A stretch of 64,000 nucleotides of DNA from Campylobacter rectus (lineage in GTDB: Bacteria > Campylobacterota > Campylobacteria > Campylobacterales > Campylobacteraceae). A program made the translations under genes and the position numbers. Each line of letters starts with the position of its first letter. Position 1 is the first letter of the stretch. Location of the stretch: contig NZ_CP012543.1 of NCBI RefSeq assembly GCF_004803795.1, positions 806,001-870,000 of the forward strand, written 5' to 3'. The notes below the pieces were generated by a model that was not told the origin of the DNA, made no database searches, and worked only from the letters and a program-made list of their open reading frames with translations. This document shows, one piece after another, positions 8,386 to 17,530 of this stretch.

Positions 8386-11332
8386 GGTTTTTGAGTATTT
8401 TTTAAACGGAGGCGATGCGCAGTTGCTCGTCTGCGAAGACGATAAGGAGGCTATCGCGGCTCTTAGCGCGGCGGAATTTGCCGGGCTTAAGGTTTTTAGA
8501 TTGCCCGATTTTAGAGCGCGCGAGGGCGATGATCTACGCAGCTTTAGCACCGAGCTTTTCGAGCTATCCGGGGAGCTAGCCAAATTTTACGAATTTGAGG
8601 GCAAAAAGCTCCTTATCAGCCCTGTTTGCACGGTCTTAAACAAACTTCCGGGCAAAAAACACCTACAAAAACTTACTCTAAATTTCGGCGATAAAATCGA
8701 TCCAAAAGAGCTGGCCGAAAAGCTACTGCGCTTTGGCTACGAGGCGGTGGGTATCGTGGAGAGCGAGGGCGAGTTTTGCGTGCGCGGCGAGATTATCGAT
8801 ATTTTTTGCGTCGGTGCGCAGGAACCAAACCGCATTTTGCTTTTTGACGACGAGATAGAGAGTATCAGGCACTACAGCACGCAGACGCAAATTTCAAACA
8901 AAACCGAACTAAAAAGCGTTGAAATTTCGCCTTTTATCGCGGCTTTAGGCGAAGCCGAATTTAAAAAAACATCCGAAAAAATAAAAGAGATCGAGACCGA
9001 CGCGCTAATCAGCGACCTAAAGACGCTCGGATTTTGGGCGATAGAGGGATTTATCGATTATACGCGCGAATTTAAAACGGTTTTGACGAAAAAATTTGAC
9101 GGCTTTGAGCGCGATCTGGGCGAGGTGGCAAATTTGCCCGTGTTGCCCGCAGCTAAAGTTTATAAGGACTTAAGCGTAACTCCAAACGCCGATTTTTTCG
9201 AGCTTAATAAAAATAAAAAAATCAAAGTCTTAGCGCGTAACGAGGGACTTTTTAACGCATTAAATTTGAGCGAATACAAAAACGTAGAGTTTGTGCAAAC
9301 CGAAGCGGCGTTAAATTTAGTCTCGGCGGCCGAAATCATCGTCTCGCTAAATAAATTTGAAAAGAAAAAGCGCGCCAAAAAACCGAGCCTAGTCATCGAC
9401 GAGCTAAAGGCGGGCGACTATGTCGTGCACGAGGAGTACGGCATCGGCAAATTTACGGGGCTTGAAAAGCTAACGGTGCTAGGCAGGACGCGCGAGTTTG
9501 TCGTGATCGTTTATCAAAACGAGGACAAGCTGCTTTTGCCCGTCGAGCATCTAAATTTGATCGACAGATACGTCGCAAGCAGCGGCAGTATCGCGGTTTT
9601 AGACCGCCTAGGCAAGGCAAATTTCGCCAAGATAAAAGAAAAAGTTAGAGCCAAACTTTTCGTCATTGCCTCAAAGATTATTTCACTAGCCGCCCAGCGC
9701 GAGCTAATCCGCGGCGAAATCATCGAAAAAGACGATGCGGAGTATCTAAATTTCTTGCAAAACGCGGGCTTTGCCTACACGAGAGATCAGGAGCGCGCAT
9801 CAAGCGATATCGCAAATGATCTAAAAAGTGGCAAGGTGATGGATAGGTTGCTGAGCGGCGACGTGGGATTTGGTAAAACGGAAGTTGCTATGAACGCGAT
9901 ATTTAAATGCGTGAAATCGGGCTTTCAGGTGCTGTTTTTCGTGCCGACGACGCTTCTTAGCTCGCAGCATTTTAAAAGCCTAAAAGAGAGGCTGGGCAAA
10001 TTTGACGTTAGCGTCTTTAAACTTGACCGTTTCACGAGCGCGAGGGAAAAAGCGGTAGCCGTAAAGGCGCTGGAGGCGGGACAGCCTTGCGTTTGCGTGG
10101 GTACGCACTCGCTTTTGTCGGTTAAGCCATCAAATTTAGGCCTCATCATCATCGATGAAGAGCATAAATTCGGCGTCAAGCAAAAGGAAAAGCTAAAAGA
10201 GATTTCAAGCGCCTCGCACGTGCTATCTATGAGCGCGACCCCGATACCGCGCAGCCTAAATATGGCGCTTTCAAGCGTCAAGGGCTACTCCGTGCTGCAA
10301 ACTCCGCCAAGCTCGCGCCTAGATGTGCGAACCAGCGTGCGCGAGTGGGACGAAAAGGCGGTAAAAGAGGCCGTGATGCGTGAACTGCGCCGGGGCGGGC
10401 AAATTTTTTATATCCACAACCACATCGCCACGATGCCTCAGGCAAAAAAGCAAATTTTAGACATCATGCCAAATTTACGCATTCTCACGCTACATTCCAA
10501 GATCGACGCCAAGACGACCGAAGAGGAGATGATGAAGTTTGAAAACGGCGAATACGACGTGCTACTAAGCACCAGCATCGTAGAAAGCGGCATACATCTA
10601 CCAAACGTAAACACCATCATCATCGAGAGCGCGAATAAATTCGGCATCGCGGACCTGCATCAGCTACGCGGACGCGTCGGCAGGAGCGACAAGCAGGCGT
10701 ATTGCTACTTCCTCGTCGAGGATAAAAACGCCCTAAGCGCAGACGCCCTAAAACGCCTCGTCGCGCTTGAGAGCAATTCGTTTTTGGGCTCTGGCAGCGT
10801 ACTAGCCTACCACGATCTGGAAATCAGAGGCGGCGGCAACCTCGTCGGCGAAGCTCAAAGCGGCCATATCGAGGCAATCGGCTACTCGCTCTATATCAAG
10901 ATGCTTGAAGAAGAGATAAATAAACTGCTAAACAAAGAGAGCTTTGAGAGCGCGAAAATCGACCTGAAACTTAGCATAAACGCGTTTTTAAACTCGGAGT
11001 TTATCGGAGAGGATAGGCTGCGCCTAGAGCTATATAGGCGGCTTAGCAAGTGCAAAGAGGTCGCCGAGGTTTATGAGATAGAGGGCGAGATAGAGGATAG
11101 ATTCGGCAAGCCCGATATCTACACCAAGCAGTTTTTAAGCCTCATTATAATTAAAATTTTAGCTATAAAAGCGGGCTTTAAAGCTATCTCAAACGCCGAG
11201 CAAAACATCGCGTTAACCGCGCAAAACGGCGAACAAACGAGATTAAGGTCAAAGAGCAAAGACGATGACGACGTGATAGAGGAGATCTTAATCTATCTTA
11301 GAAAACTAAATAAAGGACGGGCGGAAAAATGA
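8375..11332 (+). CDS. mfd: Transcription-repair coupling factor Mfd
   Basis: Mfd removes RNA polymerase stalled at DNA damage and recruits UvrA. 985 residues, shorter than the ~1150 of E. coli but the normal Campylobacter length. Order: UvrB-homology N-terminal region; RNA-polymerase-interacting domain beginning at LKAGDYVVHEEYGIGKF (~347-363); RecG-like helicase with Walker A GDVGFGKTE (~493-501), DEEHKFG (~596-602), SATPIPRS (~624) and motifs V/VI (STSIVESG, QLRGRVGR); C-terminal TRCF domain. The start is GTG, overlapping folC; the stop overlaps the next gene by four bases. Confidence 0.97.
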   Translation: MQSEVFEYFLNGGDAQLLVCEDDKEAIAALSAAEFAGLKVFRLPDFRAREGDDLRSFSTELFELSGELAKFYEFEGKKLLISPVCTVLNKLPGKKHLQKLTLNFGDKIDPKELAEKLLRFGYEAVGIVESEGEFCVRGEIIDIFCVGAQEPNRILLFDDEIESIRHYSTQTQISNKTELKSVEISPFIAALGEAEFKKTSEKIKEIETDALISDLKTLGFWAIEGFIDYTREFKTVLTKKFDGFERDLGEVANLPVLPAAKVYKDLSVTPNADFFELNKNKKIKVLARNEGLFNALNLSEYKNVEFVQTEAALNLVSAAEIIVSLNKFEKKKRAKKPSLVIDELKAGDYVVHEEYGIGKFTGLEKLTVLGRTREFVVIVYQNEDKLLLPVEHLNLIDRYVASSGSIAVLDRLGKANFAKIKEKVRAKLFVIASKIISLAAQRELIRGEIIEKDDAEYLNFLQNAGFAYTRDQERASSDIANDLKSGKVMDRLLSGDVGFGKTEVAMNAIFKCVKSGFQVLFFVPTTLLSSQHFKSLKERLGKFDVSVFKLDRFTSAREKAVAVKALEAGQPCVCVGTHSLLSVKPSNLGLIIIDEEHKFGVKQKEKLKEISSASHVLSMSATPIPRSLNMALSSVKGYSVLQTPPSSRLDVRTSVREWDEKAVKEAVMRELRRGGQIFYIHNHIATMPQAKKQILDIMPNLRILTLHSKIDAKTTEEEMMKFENGEYDVLLSTSIVESGIHLPNVNTIIIESANKFGIADLHQLRGRVGRSDKQAYCYFLVEDKNALSADALKRLVALESNSFLGSGSVLAYHDLEIRGGGNLVGEAQSGHIEAIGYSLYIKMLEEEINKLLNKESFESAKIDLKLSINAFLNSEFIGEDRLRLELYRRLSKCKEVAEVYEIEGEIEDRFGKPDIYTKQFLSLIIIKILAIKAGFKAISNAEQNIALTAQNGEQTRLRSKSKDDDDVIEEILIYLRKLNKGRAEK

Positions 11333-12090
11333 TAGACTGGAACACGACTGCCGCAGCGATTTATCGGCGCAAATTCGGCGCTTTAAAGGGCGTAACGGAC
11401 GTTGATTTTACGCAGCTTGACGGGCTTGTCGGGATCGAAAAGCAAAAAGAAGAGCTCGTAGAAAATACGCGAAATTTTTTAGAAGGCAAGGGCGCGAATC
11501 ACGCGATACTCTGGGGCGCGCGAGGCTGCGGTAAAAGTAGCCTGGTTAAGGCCGTTTTTACTAAATTTTACCCCGAGAGCTTGCGGCTTATAGAGCTAAA
11601 AAACGACGAGCTTGAGATGATACCCGAGATCATTTACGAGATCAGGGATAGTAGCTTTAAATTTATCATTTTTTGCGACGATCTTAGCTTTGAGGTGGGG
11701 GACAGGAGCTATAAATTTTTAAAACCCGTGCTTGAAGGCTCGATCGAAAAGGCGCCTAAAAACGTGCTCGTATACGCCACATCAAACCGCCGCCACCTGA
11801 TCAGCGAGCTAAAAAGCGACAACGAAGGCGCAAGGGTCGGCGAGACGGAGCTGCACTATAGCGACGCGGTCGAGGAAAAAATCGCGCTAAGCGATAGATT
11901 CGGGCTTTGGCTCAGCTTTTATCAGGGCAGTTTTGCCGACTATCTAAAGATCGTGGATTTTTATTTTAAAGATTTCACGGGCGACAGAGCCATGCTTCAC
12001 GAGCTAGCCAAACAATACGCCCAGCTTCGCGCGAGCCGCTCTGGACGCACCGCGAGGCAGTTTTATCTAAGCTATAAAGATAAAATTTGA
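11329..12090 (+). CDS. DUF815-family P-loop ATPase
   Basis: 253 residues of AAA+ type. Walker A is GARGCGKSS at residues ~64-72; a Walker-B-like stretch FIIFCDDLSF is at ~110-119; a sensor-1-like region VYATSNRRHL is at ~147-156. The family (DUF815) is widespread in bacteria with no settled function. The ATG overlaps the mfd stop by four bases, so it is translated in the same run as mfd and the following phosphoesterase. Linkage to mfd hints at DNA metabolism but does not prove it. Confidence 0.85.
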   Translation: MIDWNTTAAAIYRRKFGALKGVTDVDFTQLDGLVGIEKQKEELVENTRNFLEGKGANHAILWGARGCGKSSLVKAVFTKFYPESLRLIELKNDELEMIPEIIYEIRDSSFKFIIFCDDLSFEVGDRSYKFLKPVLEGSIEKAPKNVLVYATSNRRHLISELKSDNEGARVGETELHYSDAVEEKIALSDRFGLWLSFYQGSFADYLKIVDFYFKDFTGDRAMLHELAKQYAQLRASRSGRTARQFYLSYKDKI

Positions 12091-12905
12091 TGGCAAATTT
12101 AACTAGAGTAGGTTTTGTCGGCGACATCGTCGGACGCGCTGGACGAAGCACGGTTATACAAAATTTGCCCAAATTTAAGCGAGAATTTGAGCTTGACTTT
12201 ATCGTCGCAAACGCCGAAAACGCGAGTGGCGGCTTTGGCCTTACCGCGACCAACGCGCACGAGCTGCTAGACTGCGGCATCGACGCGATCACGGGCGGCA
12301 ACCACAGCTTTGATAAAAAAGACGTGGTCGCGCTGATGGACACCCTGCCTATCATCCGCCCGTATAATCACTTCGCGGGCACGGCCGGGCGCGGAGCGAT
12401 AAATTTGAGCAAAGACGGCAAAAGTCTAAGCGTGGTAAATTTGATGGGGCACTACGGGCTGCCGCATACGAACAACGCCTTTTTAGAGGCCGAGCGCGCG
12501 CTAGAGGAGTGCGAGAGCGAAAATATCCTCATAGACTTTCACGCCGAGGCCACGAGCGAGAAAAACGCCTTTTTTAGGCTATTTTGCGGTCGAGTGGGAG
12601 CCATAGCCGGCACTCACACGCACGTGGGCACCGATGATTTGCAAATAGTTAGCGGCACCGCCTACGTGAGCGACGTCGGGCTTAGCGGGGCGTTTGACGG
12701 CGTCATCGGCATGGACGCAGAGGCGCCCGTGAAGAGCTTTTTAACGGGGCTTAAGCACTCGTTTAAAGTAAATGAAAAGTGCAGGCGAATCTTTCAAATG
12801 GTCGTGTTTGAATTTGACGGCGGGCGCTGCACGGATGCCTTTAAGGTCCGCGTGATAGACGGAGTTAGCGAGCCTTTGGTGCAGCGCGCGGTCAAATTTG
12901 CATAA
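12090..12905 (+). CDS. YmdB-type metallophosphoesterase
   Basis: 271 residues of the TIGR00282/YmdB family (calcineurin-like phosphodiesterase; in Bacillus it hydrolyses 2',3'-cyclic nucleotides). Metal-site motifs: GFVGDIVGRAG near the N-terminus, NAENASGGFGL (~42), GGNHSFDKK (~70), DFHAEATSEK (~149) and GTHTHVGTDD (~175). I chose the ATG at 12090, which overlaps the preceding stop (TGATG); a TTG three bases upstream adds one residue and is less likely. It closes the operon that begins with secD. Confidence 0.9.
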   Translation: MANLTRVGFVGDIVGRAGRSTVIQNLPKFKREFELDFIVANAENASGGFGLTATNAHELLDCGIDAITGGNHSFDKKDVVALMDTLPIIRPYNHFAGTAGRGAINLSKDGKSLSVVNLMGHYGLPHTNNAFLEAERALEECESENILIDFHAEATSEKNAFFRLFCGRVGAIAGTHTHVGTDDLQIVSGTAYVSDVGLSGAFDGVIGMDAEAPVKSFLTGLKHSFKVNEKCRRIFQMVVFEFDGGRCTDAFKVRVIDGVSEPLVQRAVKFA

Positions 12906-13056
12906 ACGAGCTCAAATTTGAGCCGAGCTAACGGCTGCGGCTTTTACTCAAATTTAATCGCGTTATTTTGGCGATAAATTTAACGCTTTTGCCGCTATAA
13001 ATTTGAGCAAGAGTCGCTGGCTAAAATTTACTCTAAAAATATAAAAAGGAAAAACG
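12906..13056 (+). promoter_or_regulatory. Spacer with GCTCAAATTTGAGC palindrome
   Basis: Non-coding spacer between the ymdB-like gene and magIII. Near 12909-12922 lies the perfect 14-base palindrome GCTCAAATTTGAGC, one of many built around the genome-wide word CAAATTTG. AAAAAGGAAAAACG just before 13057 is the ribosome site of the next gene. No clear terminator T-run follows the palindrome. Confidence 0.4.
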
Positions 13057-13725
13057 ATGGATAGCACGCAGCTTTTTTTGGTGCTAAAAAACGCGGGCGT
13101 AAAAGCCGACGCGGACGGCCCTCTTTGGTGGCCGGGAGCCGGCACTTTTGAGGTTGTGGTAGGTGCGGTTCTCACGCAAAATACAAACTGGAAAAATGTA
13201 GATAAGGCGCTAAATAATCTAAAAAACGCAAATTTGATGAGCCTGGAAGGTATCGTAAAAACTCCCGCGGCCAAGCTTGCCCTACTCATAAAGCCAAGCG
13301 GCTTTTACAACACCAAGGCAAAACGCCTAAAAACGCTTTGCGAGGCGATTTTTAAAAAATTCGGAGATTTTGAAAATTTCAAAGAAAACGCGAGCCGCGA
13401 GTGGCTGCTAGGCGTCAAAGGCATCGGCGCGGAGACCTGCGACGCAGTGCTTTGCTACGCGTGCGGGCGCGAGGTGATGGTCGTAGATAGCTACGCTTTG
13501 CGGATTTTGAGCTTTTTTGGATATGAGTTTGAAAGCTACGAAGAGGCGCAGGAGTGGCTGGAGGCCGTAGATAGCGAGCGGATCTGCGAGGCGTACGGAC
13601 GCGAGCTAGAGATGAATGAAATTTACGCCAAATTTCACGGCAAGATAGTGGAGTTTTGCAAGGCGCACTTTAACGGCAAAAAGCTGGACGAAACCGGCGA
13701 AGAGATACTAAAATCCATAAAATAG
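13057..13725 (+). CDS. 3-methyladenine DNA glycosylase III (MagIII), endonuclease III family
   Basis: 222 residues with the helix-hairpin-helix/GPD fold of Nth/MutY glycosylases. It looks most like H. pylori MagIII, which removes 3-methyladenine from alkylated DNA. Shared marks: WWPGAGTFEVVVGAVLTQNT (~23-42), PSGFYNTKAKRL (~86-97), the hairpin WLLGVKGIGAETCDAVLCYA (~121-140) and VMVVDSYALRI with the catalytic Asp (~147). The C-terminal four-Cys iron-sulfur cluster of classic Nth is absent, as in MagIII. It stands alone, with its own ribosome site; the aminotransferase gene begins eight bases after the stop. Confidence 0.9.
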   Translation: MDSTQLFLVLKNAGVKADADGPLWWPGAGTFEVVVGAVLTQNTNWKNVDKALNNLKNANLMSLEGIVKTPAAKLALLIKPSGFYNTKAKRLKTLCEAIFKKFGDFENFKENASREWLLGVKGIGAETCDAVLCYACGREVMVVDSYALRILSFFGYEFESYEEAQEWLEAVDSERICEAYGRELEMNEIYAKFHGKIVEFCKAHFNGKKLDETGEEILKSIK

Positions 13726-13733
13726 GGGCGAAG

Positions 13734-14819
13734 ATGAAGATAAATTTTATAAATTTACAAGCTCAGTATCAAAAATACAAAAACGAAATCGACGAGCAGA
13801 TCAAAGAGGTGCTAGATAGCTCGGTCTATATCGGCGGCAAGGTCGGCGAGCTGGAGGAAAATCTGGCTAAATTTAGCGGCGCAAAGCATGCTATAGCTTG
13901 TAGTAGCGGCACGGACGCGCTACTACTTGCCTTTATGGCGCTTGATATAAAGCCCGGCGACGAGATCATCACGACGCCTTTTACCTTTATCGCTACGGCC
14001 GAGATGATAGCGTTTTTGGGCGCGAAGCCCGTGTTCGTCGATATCGACGAGAAGACGTATAACATAGACCCAAATTTGATCGAGGCAAAGATCACGCCAA
14101 AGACCAAGGCTATCGTGCCGGTGTCGCTTTTTGGGCAGGCGGCGGGTATGGCGGCGATAAATGCCGTCGCGCAAAAGCACGGCCTAACCGTCGTCGAGGA
14201 CGCGGCACAAAGCTTTGGCGCGAGCCAAAACGGCGTAAAGTCCTGCAACCTCTCGCGCATCGCTACGACCTCGTTTTTCCCCGCTAAGCCGCTTGGCTGC
14301 TACGGCGATGGCGGCGCGATATTTACGGACGACGACGCCCTAAACGAAAAGATACACATCCTGCTAAACCACGGTCAGTCCGAGCGCTACATCCACAAAT
14401 ACGTCGGCATAAACGGCAGACTCGACGCCATCCAGGCGGGCATTTTAAACGTCAAGCTAAAGTACCTTGACGCCGAAATCGCAAAACGCCAAGAGATCGC
14501 GGCGAGATATACTAGCGAGCTAAAAGGCGTCGTAACGCCTTTTGTTGCGGAGGGTAACGTATCGGCGTGGGCGCAGTACTGCATCCGCGTAAAAGATAGA
14601 GCGAAAATGCTAGAAATTTGCGCGCAAAAAGGCGTGCCGACGGGTGTTTATTATCCCGTACCGCTGCATTTGCAAGAGGTGTTTAAGGATCTTGGCTACA
14701 AGCTTGGGGATTTTGCCGTGAGCGAAGCGGTAGCGCAGGATATAATGGCGCTGCCAATGTCCGCGTTTGTAACCAAAGAGGAGCAAGACTATGTCATCGA
14801 GGTTATAAATAATGCTTAA
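13734..14819 (+). CDS. DegT/DnrJ/EryC1-family sugar aminotransferase
   Basis: 361 residues of the PLP-dependent nucleotide-sugar aminotransferase family, which transfers an amino group from glutamate to a keto-sugar for LPS, glycan or glycoprotein sugars. Visible motifs: ACSSGTDALLLAF (~56-68), TTPFTFIATAEMI (~80-92), VVEDAAQSFGA (~153-163), TSFFPAKPLGCYGDGGAI with the PLP Lys (~178-195) and GINGRLDAIQAG (~225-236). It overlaps the following oxidoreductase by eight bases, so the pair probably acts in one pathway. The exact sugar cannot be read from sequence. Confidence 0.92.
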   Translation: MKINFINLQAQYQKYKNEIDEQIKEVLDSSVYIGGKVGELEENLAKFSGAKHAIACSSGTDALLLAFMALDIKPGDEIITTPFTFIATAEMIAFLGAKPVFVDIDEKTYNIDPNLIEAKITPKTKAIVPVSLFGQAAGMAAINAVAQKHGLTVVEDAAQSFGASQNGVKSCNLSRIATTSFFPAKPLGCYGDGGAIFTDDDALNEKIHILLNHGQSERYIHKYVGINGRLDAIQAGILNVKLKYLDAEIAKRQEIAARYTSELKGVVTPFVAEGNVSAWAQYCIRVKDRAKMLEICAQKGVPTGVYYPVPLHLQEVFKDLGYKLGDFAVSEAVAQDIMALPMSAFVTKEEQDYVIEVINNA

Positions 14820-15705
14820 ATTTGCGCTCATAGGTCTTGGCGTCATGGGCAAAAACCACTACCGCGCGCTGCAAAACGTCGCGGGCGTGCAGATAATCGC
14901 GCTTTGCGATCCGTTTAGCAAGGAAAATTTCGCGCAAAAAATTTACTTGGGTCTTGACGAGATGCTAGAGAACGAAAATTTAGACGCCGCCGTCATCGCT
15001 ACGCCGACCTCGCTACATAAAGAAGCGGCGCTAAAATGCATGCGAAAGGGGCTAAATTTGCTTATAGAAAAGCCCGTTTGCGCAAATGCCGCAGATGCTC
15101 AAATTTTACTTGACGAAGCTAAGCGGCAAGATATAAAGGTAGCCGTCGGGCACGTCGAGCGCTTTAACCCCGCGATCGCGGCTCTAAAAAAAGAGCTTGA
15201 AAACGAGGAAATTTATAACGTGCAAATAACCAGAAACGCGCCCTTTCCGCAGCGAATCGCGGATGTGGGCATACTGGCCGATCTAGCCGTGCACGATATC
15301 GATCTCATTAGGTTTTTAAGCGGCAAAGAGATAAAAAGCGCCGATATAAAATGCTCGCGCAAAATCCACGCTAAATTTGAAGATAACGCGGTTTTGTCGT
15401 TTGAGCTTGAGGGCGAGATAACGGCTCTAATCGCTACTAGCTGGCTAGCGCACAGACGCAAAAGAACGGTCGAGGTCGCGTGTAAGGGGGCAGTTTACGA
15501 GGCTGATTTGCTAAATCAAAGCCTCGTTAAATTTAGCGAATTTGACGCTAGCTCGTATAAAACGCAAAATATATTCGTCAAAAGAGCTGATCCGCTAACA
15601 AGCGAACTAGAGGACTTCGTGCGTCTTTTAGGCGGTGAGCAAAGCGCGGGCGCTAGCATAGAAGACAGCCTAAAAACGCTAAAAATCATAGAGAATGCGA
15701 GCTAA
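14812..15705 (+). CDS. Gfo/Idh/MocA-family NAD(P)-dependent oxidoreductase
   Basis: 297 residues. N-terminal Rossmann fold with GLGVMGKNHYRAL at ~7-19; the EKPVCAN motif typical of the family at ~87-93; GHVERFNP at ~112-119 in the catalytic domain; the C-terminal half is the alpha/beta substrate domain. Such enzymes oxidise or reduce sugars, often UDP-sugars, making the keto intermediate that a DegT aminotransferase then uses. The start overlaps that aminotransferase gene by eight bases, so a two-step amino-sugar module is a fair inference. Confidence 0.92.
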   Translation: MLKFALIGLGVMGKNHYRALQNVAGVQIIALCDPFSKENFAQKIYLGLDEMLENENLDAAVIATPTSLHKEAALKCMRKGLNLLIEKPVCANAADAQILLDEAKRQDIKVAVGHVERFNPAIAALKKELENEEIYNVQITRNAPFPQRIADVGILADLAVHDIDLIRFLSGKEIKSADIKCSRKIHAKFEDNAVLSFELEGEITALIATSWLAHRRKRTVEVACKGAVYEADLLNQSLVKFSEFDASSYKTQNIFVKRADPLTSELEDFVRLLGGEQSAGASIEDSLKTLKIIENAS

Positions 15706-15806
15706 ATTTTAGGCTGAAATATAAAAGAAAATTTATTTTTTTATATTTTATTTATATTTATGGAAAAAGAAGTTATTATTACACGATTTTTTCAAAAGGA
15801 GTCTAA
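15706..15806 (+). promoter_or_regulatory. AT-rich promoter region of cysK
   Basis: About 100 bases, very rich in A and T (runs at 15728-15770), ending in CAAAAGGAGTC, a strong ribosome site, seven bases before the cysK ATG. A sigma70-type start is likely here because composition changes sharply from the preceding operon, but several TATATT/TTTATA words compete as the -10, so I do not assign one. Confidence 0.45.
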
Positions 15807-16718
15807 ATGATATATGAAAACATCGTTCAAACCATCGGTAAAACGCCGATCGTAAGGATAAACAGCGTGCACGAAGAGGGCATGGCTGAAGTCTACGCAA
15901 AGCTTGAGTTTTTTAATCCGGGCGGCTCGGTAAAAGATAGAATCGCCGCAAATATGATCCTTGGTATGCAAAAAGAGGGCACGCTAAAAAAAGGCGACGT
16001 CATAGTGGAGCCGACTAGCGGCAACACCGGTATAGGCGCGGCTATGGTCGGCGCGGCGCTAGGATATAAGGTCGTACTAGTGATGCCGGAAACCATGAGT
16101 ATAGAAAGACGCAAGCTGCAAAAGGCCTACGGAGCGGAGCTAGTGCTAACCGAGGGCGCAAAAGGTATGAAAGGCGCGATCGAAAAAGCAAACGAGCTCG
16201 TGCGCGAAAAAGGCTACGTGATGCTAAGCCAGTTTGAGAATAAATTTAACCCGCAGGCTCACGAGCTAACGACGGCAAAAGAGATCATGGATGACTTTGG
16301 GGAGCTTGACGCGTTTGTAGTGGGCGTAGGCACGGGCGGCACGCTAAGCGGCACTGCAAGAGCGCTAAAAGCAAACGGCTATAAAACCAAAATCATCGCC
16401 GTCGAGCCAAACGACTCTGCCGTGATCTCGGGCGAAAAACCCGGCCCGCACAAGATCCAAGGCATAGGAGCAGGCTTTATCCCGGCTACGCTCGATACGG
16501 CTTGCATCGACGAGATAGAGCGCGTGGATAACGATGAGGCCTTTGAGGCGGCTAGAAAGCTGGCTAAAGAGGATGGTATCTTGCTAGGTATCTCCGGAGG
16601 CGCGGCTCTGGCGGCTGCGGTAAAGGTCGCAAAGAGGCTGGGTAAAGGCAAAAAGGTGCTTTTCATAGCTCCGGATAACGGCGAGAGATATCTTAGTACT
16701 CCGCTTTACGAGGTGTGA
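15807..16718 (+). CDS. cysK: Cysteine synthase A (O-acetylserine sulfhydrylase)
   Basis: Makes cysteine from O-acetylserine and sulfide with PLP. 303 residues, standard for CysK. The PLP lysine is in [13 protein letters not shown] (~37-49); the phosphate/Asn loop [12 protein letters not shown] is at ~69-80; [15 protein letters not shown] is at ~173-187; the C-terminal PLP-contacting stretch is [13 protein letters not shown] (~260). cysE follows after one base, so substrate maker and user are cotranscribed and can form the cysteine synthase complex. Confidence 0.96.
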   Translation: MIYENIVQTIGKTPIVRINSVHEEGMAEVYAKLEFFNPGGSVKDRIAANMILGMQKEGTLKKGDVIVEPTSGNTGIGAAMVGAALGYKVVLVMPETMSIERRKLQKAYGAELVLTEGAKGMKGAIEKANELVREKGYVMLSQFENKFNPQAHELTTAKEIMDDFGELDAFVVGVGTGGTLSGTARALKANGYKTKIIAVEPNDSAVISGEKPGPHKIQGIGAGFIPATLDTACIDEIERVDNDEAFEAARKLAKEDGILLGISGGAALAAAVKVAKRLGKGKKVLFIAPDNGERYLSTPLYEV

Positions 16719-16719
16719 T

Positions 16720-17265
16720 TTGGGACTGATCGCCGAGATAAATGAGCTGGTCGCGACCGTAAAGGAAAAAGACCCGTCGGTGGCCTCGTGCGGCTACGGA
16801 GCCATCCTTATCAATACCCCGGGCATCCACGCCGTCTTTTTTCATAGATTTGCGCATTTTTTATACGTTAAAAATTGGTGTTTTATGGCGCGCTTTATCT
16901 CGCAAATTTCGCGACTTTTGACGGGTATCGAGATACATCCGGGCGCCAAGATCGGCAGGCGGCTTTTTATCGATCACGGTATGGGCGTGGTTATCGGCGA
17001 GACGGCCGAAGTGGGCGATGATGTGTTGATCTATCATCAAGTGACCTTAGGCGGCACGGGCAAAGAGTGCTGCAAGCGCCACCCGACCGTAAAAAACGGC
17101 GTCACGATAGCAGCCGGCGCAAAGGTGCTGGGAAACATCCTAATCGGCGAAAACGCCAAAATAGGCGCAAACTCGGTCGTGCTAAAAGACGTACCTGATA
17201 ACGCCACGGTCGTAGGCATCCCCGCTAGGATCGTGCGAATAAACGGCGAACGAGTCGGTGAGTAG
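16720..17265 (+). CDS. cysE: Serine O-acetyltransferase
   Basis: Acetylates serine with acetyl-CoA, the step before CysK. 181 residues, at the short end for CysE: a reduced N-terminal helical region and then the left-handed beta-helix of hexapeptide repeats from ~65 ([47 protein letters not shown]). The catalytic His is in IDHGMG. The C-terminus ends soon after GIPARIVR, lacking a long regulatory tail but keeping Ile/Val residues that could dock in CysK. TTG start directly after the cysK stop. Confidence 0.94.
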   Translation: MGLIAEINELVATVKEKDPSVASCGYGAILINTPGIHAVFFHRFAHFLYVKNWCFMARFISQISRLLTGIEIHPGAKIGRRLFIDHGMGVVIGETAEVGDDVLIYHQVTLGGTGKECCKRHPTVKNGVTIAAGAKVLGNILIGENAKIGANSVVLKDVPDNATVVGIPARIVRINGERVGE

Positions 17266-17385
17266 GGTCAAATTTGCGCCGACTCGGACTGTTATTTTTA
17301 AAAATTCACTTCGTTTTTTCTTTTACCAAATTGTAAAATTTTGATGTATTTTTGTCGGTGTGCTTGTTGCGTCCTTTTTAAATTT

Positions 17386-17437
17386 GGCTCAAGATAAGTT
17401 AAAAACCTTCAAAGGAGTTTTTAACTTATCTTGAGCC
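17386..17437. terminator. Perfect 21-bp inverted repeat (hairpin) after cysE
   Basis: Left arm 17386-17406 and right arm 17417-17437 are exact reverse complements (21 bases each, GGCTCAAGATAAG...), separated by a 10-base loop. The stem is far longer than an ordinary terminator in this genome and only three T residues follow on the plus strand. It lies about 120 bases after the cysE stop and 90 before the next gene. It probably ends cysKE transcription; a trace of a mobile element or attenuator is possible. Confidence 0.65.
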
Positions 17438-17530
17438 TTTATAAATTCGCTACTTAAAATGTCTAACTTTTTATATGATTTTTAGTGCACTTTTATTAGA
17501 ATTGCACTTTATTAATCAAGGAGTTTGTTT

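Noticed and set aside
8122-8583. 153-codon minus ORF across folC/mfd
   Set aside because: Shadow of two well-supported overlapping plus-strand genes.
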